Of a stretch of DNA of 6,481 nt, positions 1-4,845 are shown piece after piece. Origin of the DNA: an uncultured Kangiella sp. GTDB taxonomy: Bacteria > Pseudomonadota > Gammaproteobacteria > Enterobacterales > DSM-103792. A program made the position numbers and the translations under genes. The notes beneath the pieces were generated by a model. It saw only the letters and a list, made by a program, of their open reading frames with translations, did not search any database and was not told where the DNA came from. The first letter of the stretch is position 1; each line of letters starts with the position of its first letter. Location: NCBI GenBank assembly GCA_946480585.1, contig CAMLKQ010000128.1, forward strand, positions 1-6,481, given 5' to 3'.

Positions 1-119
1 AGCTCGGTGATCGTTACGCCGCGTACCGCCGCGAAGTGCCCATGCTGGTGCCGCTTCTGACGCGCCGCGCCGGCAATGCAGCGCCGTCACCAGCACAGCC
101 GCACATGGGTGACAGCTGA
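1..119 (+). CDS. C-terminal fragment of a probable isoprenylcysteine/phospholipid methyltransferase-family protein (5' end outside window)
   Basis: A frame open from the left edge (codons from position 3) ends at TGA 117-119 and gives 38 residues. It begins L-G-D-R-Y-A-A-Y-R-R-E-V-P-M-L-V-P. The pattern GD-x-Y-x-x-Y-x-x-x-V-P with a following hydrophobic/Pro stretch resembles the extreme C-terminus of bacterial ICMT/PEMT-like membrane methyltransferases, where it follows the SAM-binding region and the last membrane helix. The rest of the protein, including all catalytic residues, lies outside the window, so the enzyme activity is inferred from this tail only. The final ~17 residues (rich in Ala, Pro, Gln) look like a non-conserved tail. 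The gene is convergent with the MFS exporter gene, with 61 nt between the two stop codons, so it is not part of that cluster. It could instead be another membrane protein with a similar tail. Confidence 0.55.
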   Translation, partial: LGDRYAAYRREVPMLVPLLTRRAGNAAPSPAQPHMGDS

Positions 120-180
120 ATCACGGGGTGGCGCACATTCGTACCGAAATCCATCGAGTTCCGCCCGCGCAATCACCGCG

Positions 181-1797
181 TCACGGAGACATCACTGCCG
201 TGATGTCGGTTGGATTGGCGCGCTTCGCGCGTACCTTTGCATACCGCGCGAGGCCAATCTTGATGGCGACCAGCGCCGGTGCGGCGAACACAAACAGCAA
301 GGCAATCGCGTTGAACGCGGTGTCGAACGCGATGACGTTGGCTTGCCCGGTGACGGTCTGCGCGAGCAGATTGGTTGCGGCTTTACTGGCGGCTGCAGGG
401 TCCATGCCTTTTGCGGCCAGCAGGGCCGTGGTGGCGTTCAATCGGTCGATGACTGCGGGAGTGCCGGTGGCGATGTGCGTGCCGAGTGCGGTGACGTTGG
501 CCACCAACCCGTGCTGAATCAGCGTTTGCAGCGCCGCCACGCCGAGCAGTCCGCCAAGCTGGCGACCGGCATTGAAAAGACCGATGCCGCTGGCAAGTTT
601 CGCGCGGCGCAATTTGCCGAATGCGATCAAGGTGATCGACAGAAACAGAAAACCGAGGCCGAGACCGCGCAGCAGGATCGCCGCCATCATGTCGGTCGCG
701 CCGCTATCACGCGTGGAGCCAGCTAGCATCCACATCGACGCCATGATCAGCGCAATGCCAAACGGCACGGTGGCAATCGGCGGCGCGCGACGCACCTGCA
801 TCAAATAGGCTGCCAGCAGCAAGGCGCCGACAAACAATGCGGCACTGGGCAACAGCAACAGGCCAGCATCGGTGGGAGTGAAGTTGAGCACGGCGACTGC
901 AAAGGTCGGAATCAGATAGGCACTGCCGAACAGTGCTGCGCCCGCGACGAAGCTGACAAGGAAAGCAAAGGCGAAGTCGGCCGAACGAAACAGACTGAGA
1001 TTGAACAAGGTTGAATGTGGTGTCAGCACTTGCTGACCCAAAAACGCCAACATTGATGCCGCACCACAAACGGTCAGCCACACCATATGTCGCGCTTCAA
1101 ACCAGTCCCAGCGACTGCCTTGGCTTAGCACGAAAGTGAAGCAAAGCAGCGCGCTTGCCAGCAACACCAAGCCGAGCCAATCAAACGGTTGCACTGCCCG
1201 CGGTTGCCGCCGCGGGTAGTTGGCAAGCAGCAGCAAACCGGCGGCGGCCAGTGCAACTGGGACCATGCTGAAAAAGATCCAGGTCCAGGAGTGGGTGTCG
1301 ACCAGCCAGCCCTGCAGCGCCGGTACCAGTGTGGCGGGCGCCACCACCGAACCCATGGCAAACAGCGCTTGCAGCAGCGGTTGTTGCGCACGCGGGTAAG
1401 CCAGAAACAACAGCATCTGGCCACCGACCAACACCACGCCACCAGCGAATCCCTGCACCATGCGCAGCAGCGTCAGCAATGGCAATTCCGTTGTCAGGGC
1501 AGCAACGCCACATGACAGCGCCAGCAGCAGTGTTAGCGCGACCAGCAAACGTTGCGCGCCAATGCGGTTCAGCAGCCACGGCGCGGTGATGAAGCCAATC
1601 AGCTTCAGCGCGGTGTAACCCATATCAAGCCAGGCAAACTCATCAAGCGTTGCGTGTGTATCACCAATGATGTCGCTGCGGCCCAGTGACAGCACAGTGC
1701 TGGCGAGCGCTTCGGTCAACGCTGCCAGCACAACACCGAATAGCAACACTATGCCACTGGTCGATGCGTCAGGGCGCGGTGCGGCGACGGTGTTCAT
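181..1797 (-). CDS. DHA2-type (EmrB-like) major facilitator superfamily multidrug exporter
   Basis: A 538-residue, strongly hydrophobic polytopic inner-membrane protein, of the length and layout of 14-helix DHA2 proton-coupled drug exporters. The first helix starts near residue 15. A degenerate motif A-like loop (LLNRIGAQR, ~75-83) lacks the usual acidic residue. R112-M-V-Q-G-F-A-G-G matches the family's R-x-x-Q-G motif in helix 4. A diverged motif C region follows at ~148-165 (VAPATLVPALQGWL, with one Gly of the usual GG replaced), then SWTWIFFSMVPV (~170-181), typical of EmrB-like proteins. The segment ASGIGLFNAGRQLGGLLGVA (402-421) matches the conserved 'ASG-x-x-N-x-x-R-x-x-G-G' block. Its ATG overlaps the stop of the upstream fusion-protein gene as ATGA (1794-1797). 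No good Shine-Dalgarno precedes it, so translational coupling is likely. It would work with that fusion protein and a TolC-like outer-membrane channel encoded elsewhere. The substrate is unknown; hydrophobic drugs, phenolics or uncouplers are typical for the family. Confidence 0.93.
   Translation of the reverse strand: MNTVAAPRPDASTSGIVLLFGVVLAALTEALASTVLSLGRSDIIGDTHATLDEFAWLDMGYTALKLIGFITAPWLLNRIGAQRLLVALTLLLALSCGVAALTTELPLLTLLRMVQGFAGGVVLVGGQMLLFLAYPRAQQPLLQALFAMGSVVAPATLVPALQGWLVDTHSWTWIFFSMVPVALAAAGLLLLANYPRRQPRAVQPFDWLGLVLLASALLCFTFVLSQGSRWDWFEARHMVWLTVCGAASMLAFLGQQVLTPHSTLFNLSLFRSADFAFAFLVSFVAGAALFGSAYLIPTFAVAVLNFTPTDAGLLLLPSAALFVGALLLAAYLMQVRRAPPIATVPFGIALIMASMWMLAGSTRDSGATDMMAAILLRGLGLGFLFLSITLIAFGKLRRAKLASGIGLFNAGRQLGGLLGVAALQTLIQHGLVANVTALGTHIATGTPAVIDRLNATTALLAAKGMDPAAASKAATNLLAQTVTGQANVIAFDTAFNAIALLFVFAAPALVAIKIGLARYAKVRAKRANPTDITAVMSP
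188..207. other. 8-bp perfect stem with 4-nt loop at the 3' end of the MFS gene
   Basis: GACATCAC (188-195), TGCC loop (196-199) and GTGATGTC (200-207) form a perfect hairpin within the last codons of the MFS gene, just before its stop. It lies near the meeting point of two convergent genes, where a bidirectional terminator would be expected. Neither strand has the T-tract of an intrinsic terminator, so a termination role is uncertain. Confidence 0.45.
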
Positions 1798-2891
1798 GAG
1801 CCGCTCGCGGCGTCAACCTCGACCCGTGCCGACAGCCCCGGCACAAGCCGACTCGGTAACGGTTTTTGGGTGAAACGGATCTTCACTGGGACGCGCTGGA
1901 CCACGCGGACGAAATTGCCGGTCGCGTTGTCGGCAGGCAGCAAACTAAACGCCGAACCGCTGCCAGGCGCAAAACTGTCCACCACGCCTTCGAAGTGTTG
2001 ATCCCAAAAACCATCGACCGTGATCTGCACGCGCTGGCCGGAACGAATCTGCGCGAGCTGGGTTTCCTTGAAGTTTGCGACTATCCAAACGTCAGCCACC
2101 GGCACGATATCGAGCAGCGCCACACCCGGTGCCACCAAGCGGCCAACGCGAACCTGGCGGTTGCCCACCACTCCGCTGACAGGTGCTCGCACCACGGTGC
2201 TGTCCAGATCAATTTGCGCCATATCGCGCGCGGCTTCTGCTTGCGTGATCGCGGCTGACGCCGCTTCACGCTGCGCGATCAGCACTGCAATGCGCTGCGT
2301 CTGCGCTTCCACCGTTGCGGATGCCGCCGAAACGCCGGCTTCCGCGCGTGAGCGGGCGGCGTCGCTTTCATCCAGCTGCGATTGGCTCACGGCTTGGCTG
2401 CGCGCCAGCTCGTGGCGGCGCTCAGCCATTTTGCTGGCCAGATGCAACTCGGCCACCGTTGCGCGGCGCTGGGCTTCCACCTGCCGGATCAGCGCGCGCT
2501 GCAACTGAATTTCCGCATCGATGTTGGTCAGGCGAGCGTGTGCTGCCGCCACGTTGGCGACGGCCTGTGCCAACCGGGCGCGGTAATCGCGGTCGTCGAT
2601 GCGGAACAGCACGTCGCCCACCTGAACAGCCTGGTTGTCTGCCACATCAACGGCGATCACATAGCCGGCAACCTTCGCCGCCAGCGAGGTCACGTCACCG
2701 CGCACATAGGCATTGTCTGTTGCCACGGTATCGCCTGCGTGCGCCCATGCCCAGCCTGCCAAGACCACCACGACAGCCGCTGCACACAACAGCAAACCGA
2801 TGCGCTTTCTGCCGCGGCCTCGCGCATCGGTGCACGCGGATTCAGGCTTGTCTTCGGTGGCGATAGCCGCCTTGCTTGCAGGCGATTCCAT
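1794..2891 (-). CDS. EmrA/HlyD-family periplasmic adaptor (membrane fusion protein)
   Basis: A 365-residue protein with a short, charged cytoplasmic N-terminus (1-30), one transmembrane anchor (~31-50) and then the EmrA signature T-D-N-A-Y-V-R-G-D-V (58-67). The first lipoyl half follows (~68-100), then a long Ala/Gln/Arg-rich helical hairpin (~103-230). The second lipoyl half contains RAPVSGVVGNRQVRVGRLV (235-253). The beta-barrel region has N273-F-K-E-T-Q-L, the block FSLLPADNATGNFVRVVQRV (315-334) typical of EmrA-like proteins, and the C-terminal PGLSARVEV (351-359). It would bridge the MFS pump in the inner membrane to an outer-membrane channel. An in-frame ATG lies further upstream at 2939. 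I chose 2891 because AAAGAGG (2900-2906) sits 8 nt before it, and because the 2939 start falls inside a strong inverted repeat and would add 16 residues with no family resemblance. The 4-nt overlap with the MFS gene shows the two are co-transcribed. Confidence 0.93.
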   Translation of the reverse strand: MESPASKAAIATEDKPESACTDARGRGRKRIGLLLCAAAVVVVLAGWAWAHAGDTVATDNAYVRGDVTSLAAKVAGYVIAVDVADNQAVQVGDVLFRIDDRDYRARLAQAVANVAAAHARLTNIDAEIQLQRALIRQVEAQRRATVAELHLASKMAERRHELARSQAVSQSQLDESDAARSRAEAGVSAASATVEAQTQRIAVLIAQREAASAAITQAEAARDMAQIDLDSTVVRAPVSGVVGNRQVRVGRLVAPGVALLDIVPVADVWIVANFKETQLAQIRSGQRVQITVDGFWDQHFEGVVDSFAPGSGSAFSLLPADNATGNFVRVVQRVPVKIRFTQKPLPSRLVPGLSARVEVDAASGS

Positions 2892-2899
2892 GGTCTCAT

Positions 2900-2906
2900 C
2901 CTCTTT
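2900..2906 (-). promoter_or_regulatory. Shine-Dalgarno of the EmrA-like gene
   Basis: On the minus strand AAAGAGG lies 8 nt before the ATG at 2891. It supports this start over the in-frame ATG at 2939, which has no comparable site and is embedded in an inverted repeat. Confidence 0.75.
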
Positions 2907-2929
2907 CAATGCCGACGCGCTCGCTTCAT

Positions 2930-2963
2930 GCCAGCACACCGCAGCGATTTGCCGTGTGCTGGC
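2930..2963 (-). other. 10-bp perfect inverted repeat between the cupin and EmrA-like genes
   Basis: GCCAGCACAC (2930-2939) and GTGTGCTGGC (2954-2963) are exact reverse complements. Beyond one C-C mismatch the stem continues with GCA (2941-2943) and TGC (2950-2952), leaving a 6-nt loop. It begins 11 nt past the cupin stop codon. No T-run follows on the minus strand. It could be a Rho-associated or attenuating hairpin, or an mRNA-stabilising stem that sets different levels for cupin and exporter. Confidence 0.65.
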
Positions 2964-2974
2964 CCGTCACCGGA

Positions 2975-3406
2975 TCAGTGCTTGGCGCCCACCGGTTTTG
3001 TTGCTGGCGTGGTGAGCTCACGTTCATTGCTGTCGAGCACGAATACCGCAAGCAGGCGTGCCGGTTCGGTTTGGCTGGCATTGGCACTCACACCGTGAAA
3101 GTCACCGGGGTTTTCATAGAAGTTTTCACCAGCGCGGTAGATCTTCTCCGGCGCGCCGTTGACGCTGCTGCGAATCGCGCCCTCGAGTACGGTTGCGTAA
3201 ATGAACGCGGTAGCAGGGTGCGTGTGCGAAGGCGACGAGCCACCCGGCCCGTATTCGACCAGCACGCCCTTGATGCTTTTGCCGGGAACGTTTGGCAGCG
3301 GTTGTTCAAACACCACTTTGACGTTGCCGGCGCGCTGATCAGCTGCCGCGGCACCGGTTACCAGCAGCGCAGTTGTCGCAACGGTTACGAGAATTCGGGA
3401 AAGCAT
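2975..3406 (-). CDS. Small exported cupin-domain protein
   Basis: A 143-residue protein with a clear Sec-type signal peptide: M-L-S-R, then a hydrophobic stretch to about residue 20, and a likely cleavage near A-A-A (20-22). The mature part is a single cupin barrel. It contains H61-T-H63-P, then V-L-E75-G, the block Y90-R-A-G-E-N-F-Y-E98 and P100-G-D-F-H104, which gives the usual His, His and His metal ligands. The canonical Glu shortly after the HxH motif is absent (A-T-A-F follows the Pro). E94 or E98 might substitute, as in related short cupins. The C-terminal tail is not conserved. The predicted location is the periplasm; the reaction and substrate are unknown. A strong SD, AAAGGAG (3414-3420), sits 7 nt before the ATG. 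It lies 81 nt after the SDR gene and 83 nt before the fusion-protein gene, on the same strand, so it is probably in the same operon. It may be a metal-dependent enzyme or a small-molecule binder. Confidence 0.85.
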   Translation of the reverse strand: MLSRILVTVATTALLVTGAAAADQRAGNVKVVFEQPLPNVPGKSIKGVLVEYGPGGSSPSHTHPATAFIYATVLEGAIRSSVNGAPEKIYRAGENFYENPGDFHGVSANASQTEPARLLAVFVLDSNERELTTPATKPVGAKH

Positions 3407-3426
3407 TGCAATGCTCCTTTCAGGTG

Positions 3427-3444
3427 GGCCGGCAGGTGCCGGCC
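3427..3444 (-). other. Perfect GC-rich inverted repeat just upstream of the cupin Shine-Dalgarno
   Basis: GGCCGGCA (3427-3434) and TGCCGGCC (3437-3444) are exact reverse complements separated by 2 nt. In the transcript the hairpin would end 6 nt before the AAAGGAG of the cupin gene. There is no T-tract, so it is not a classical intrinsic terminator. It could influence mRNA processing or cupin translation. Confidence 0.65.
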
Positions 3445-3453
3445 ACAGTGGGG

Positions 3454-3465
3454 AATCAATTGATT
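3454..3465. promoter_or_regulatory. 12-bp perfect AT-rich palindrome in the SDR-cupin gap (possible operator)
   Basis: AATCAATTGATT equals its own reverse complement and is AT-rich within a GC-rich surround. It is the kind of site bound by dimeric regulators, but only one copy is seen and no promoter can be aligned with it, so its role is a guess. Confidence 0.35.
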
Positions 3466-3487
3466 GGCGGGTGCGTTCGCGAGCCGG

Positions 3488-4267
3488 TTAGCGCGGCGCG
3501 CTAGCCGATGCCTGCTCCAGCCACTGGTCAAAACGCAGCGAGCCCAACCGTGTCTGTGCGCCCGGAGTCGGCGTCAGTGAGCGGTCATCCAGCACCGAGC
3601 CGAAATAGCGCGCCCGCACATCCGCCACTACCTTCGGGCTGTCGCTGGTTTCGCGTTGCGTCACGCGCAAATAGCGTCGGACCAGTTCATCCATTGGCAA
3701 CGCTTCCGGGCCGGCAACCTCCACCGTGCCATTGCGTGGCGGCTCCAACGCAATGTCGGTCAGTGTTGCCGCGACGTCAGCAGAGGCTATCGGCTGCATC
3801 AGCGCCGGTGACAGGCGAATTTCGTTGCCGACCGTAGCCGCTTGTGCAATGCCGCCAATGAATTCAAAGAACTGGGTCGCGCGCAGAATGGTGTGCGGAA
3901 CGCCGGAGCGTTTGATCAGGTTTTCCTGGGCCACTTTCGCCCGGAAATAACCGTTGTCGGGCAGCCGTTCGCTACCGACAATCGACAACGCCACGTGGTG
4001 ACCCACGCCAGCTGCCACTTCGGCCGCCAGCAGATTGCGGCCCGAGGTTTCAAAAAACTCCAGCACCGCCCGGTCTTCCCATACCGGCGCGTTCACCACG
4101 TCCACCACCACCTGCGCGCCGTTCATCGCTTCGGCCAGACCCTCGCGGGTGATGGTGTTCACGCCGGAGCTGGGGGCGGCCGCCAGCACATCGTGGCCGC
4201 GCTCGCGCAGGTTCTTCACCAGTTGTGATCCGATCAGGCCGGTGCCGCCAATCACCACGATTTTCAT
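3488..4267 (-). CDS. NmrA-like atypical SDR, NAD(P)-binding protein
   Basis: A 259-residue cytoplasmic protein with an N-terminal Rossmann fold. M-K-I-V-V-I-G7-G-T-G10-L-I-G13 is the GxxGxxG dinucleotide-binding loop. D56 and N59 near V-V-V-D-V-V-N-A, and S95-I-V-G-S in the fourth strand region, follow the atypical SDR pattern. Y107-F-R-A-K111 gives a YxxxK pair. H125-T-I-L-R-A-T-Q-F-F-E-F and the C-terminal substrate region (V-A-G-P-E-A-L, 184-190) are typical of the NmrA/NAD(P)H-binding group, which includes quinone reductases and redox sensors as well as enzymes of unknown substrate. It is first in the four-gene minus-strand cluster. An ATG at 4342 would add 25 unrelated residues. I chose 4267 because the protein starts exactly at the first beta strand and GGAGAG (4274-4279) lies 6 nt upstream. 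The stop is TAA (3488-3490). Family assignment is secure; substrate is not. Confidence 0.9.
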   Translation of the reverse strand: MKIVVIGGTGLIGSQLVKNLRERGHDVLAAAPSSGVNTITREGLAEAMNGAQVVVDVVNAPVWEDRAVLEFFETSGRNLLAAEVAAGVGHHVALSIVGSERLPDNGYFRAKVAQENLIKRSGVPHTILRATQFFEFIGGIAQAATVGNEIRLSPALMQPIASADVAATLTDIALEPPRNGTVEVAGPEALPMDELVRRYLRVTQRETSDSPKVVADVRARYFGSVLDDRSLTPTPGAQTRLGSLRFDQWLEQASASAPR

Positions 4268-4842
4268 TTTCCGCTCTCCGCTGTTGCCGACCATGCCCAG
4301 TGCCGTCGACGCCAGTGCAGCCTGCGCCCACCGGCGCGGCAAGTCGTCGCCGCGGCCTTGAATTGGCCTCCAAGAAAGCTTGGTTTTCTGTCCAAGGCGG
4401 TTGTGCTCGGGATGCGTGCGCTAAGCAGTCCGGCGCGCTGGGTGACCGACTTGCCGCATCGACTTAACGCCACTCGCCCGGCACCGGAGATGGGCGCCAG
4501 CCCGGCTGCTGTGACCGGGTAAGTCCAGTACACTTGCTCGGTCGCCTCGGTCATTGCGATATGGCTTTTCAGCACGAATGGCTCGGCAATCGCTTCATAA
4601 ATAGGAATTCTGATCAGCGCATGACCGTTATCGTGAATCTGCAACCCCCTTTCCCGACACTTTGCGCCGCCCTCTCCCCTCGTGGGGCGAGGCGGGAATT
4701 AACGAAGCATCGCTTCGTTCCGCCGCAGCGCCACGAGCAGGCGAGTGGCTGGGGCGGGGAGCGCGGGCTGGGGAGAGGGGGAGAATTACGAAAAGACTTC
4801 TGGGCGAGTCAGCACAACACCAACACAACCAAGGACCTCACC
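4268..4842. other. Divergent intergenic region between the SDR gene and the TPR regulator gene
   Basis: This 575-nt stretch must hold the promoters of the minus-strand cluster and of the + strand regulator, unless they are further inside genes. I see no -35/-10 pair good enough to call on either strand. The most AT-rich part is around 4594-4612 (contains ATAAATAGGAATTC) and could hold a promoter core on either strand. A small inverted repeat, CCAAG-AAAG-CTTGG (4370-4383), is a weak operator candidate. The right third is occupied by a palindromic repeat (4670-4779). Minus-strand 4264-4644 is an open frame of 126 codons, but it resembles no family I know and overlaps the SDR start out of frame, so I do not call it a gene. 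Confidence 0.6.
4670..4779. repeat. Complex palindromic repeat element (~110 nt), probably a dispersed chromosomal repeat
   Basis: The outer arms CCCTCTCCCC (4670-4679) and GGGGAGAGGG (4770-4779) are exact reverse complements. Inside them, CTCGTGG (4679-4685) pairs with CCACGAG (4731-4737) and GGCGG (4691-4695) with CCGCC (4720-4724). At the centre, AACGAAGC (4701-4708) pairs with GCTTCGTT (4712-4719) around a 3-nt ATC loop. A right-side insertion (4738-4769) makes the structure asymmetric. A partial direct repeat, GAATTAACGAA (4696-4706) versus GAATTACGAA (4783-4792), lies at the centre and at the right flank. The arms resemble the CCCTCTCCC/GGGAGAGGG repeats common between genes in Xanthomonadaceae-like and related genomes; that comparison is from memory. 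The element ends 63 nt before the regulator GTG. Confidence 0.75.
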
Positions 4843-4845
4843 GTG
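4831..4845 (+). promoter_or_regulatory. Shine-Dalgarno and GTG start of the winged-helix/TPR regulator
   Basis: AAGGA (4831-4835) is followed by a 7-nt spacer and GTG (4843-4845). This decides the start: the translated product then begins directly with the first strand of the winged-helix domain (HFQFEHCEL). The upstream extension to 4534 would encode low-complexity residues read through a palindromic repeat. Confidence 0.8.

Noticed and set aside
188..207. Calling the hairpin a Rho-independent terminator
   Set aside because: The stem is perfect but no T-tract follows on either strand, so it is recorded only as a hairpin.
128..726. Plus-strand open frames opposite the MFS gene (76-726, 128-517)
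   Set aside because: They are antisense to a clear MFS coding sequence and their translations are Arg/Gln/Gly-rich or low complexity without family resemblance.
2315..3463. Plus-strand open frames opposite the EmrA-like and cupin genes (2315-2866, 2382-3098, 2876-3463)
   Set aside because: They are antisense shadows: the opposite strand encodes proteins with full family signatures.
4591..4620. A sigma-70 promoter around the AT-rich ATAAATAGG segment
   Set aside because: A -10-like hexamer can be drawn on either strand but no matching -35 at 16-18 nt was found.
4264..4644. Minus-strand open frame of 126 codons upstream of the SDR gene
   Set aside because: It overlaps the SDR start out of frame, has no recognisable domain, and its C-terminal part is Arg/Trp/Ala-rich as expected from a shifted GC-rich frame.
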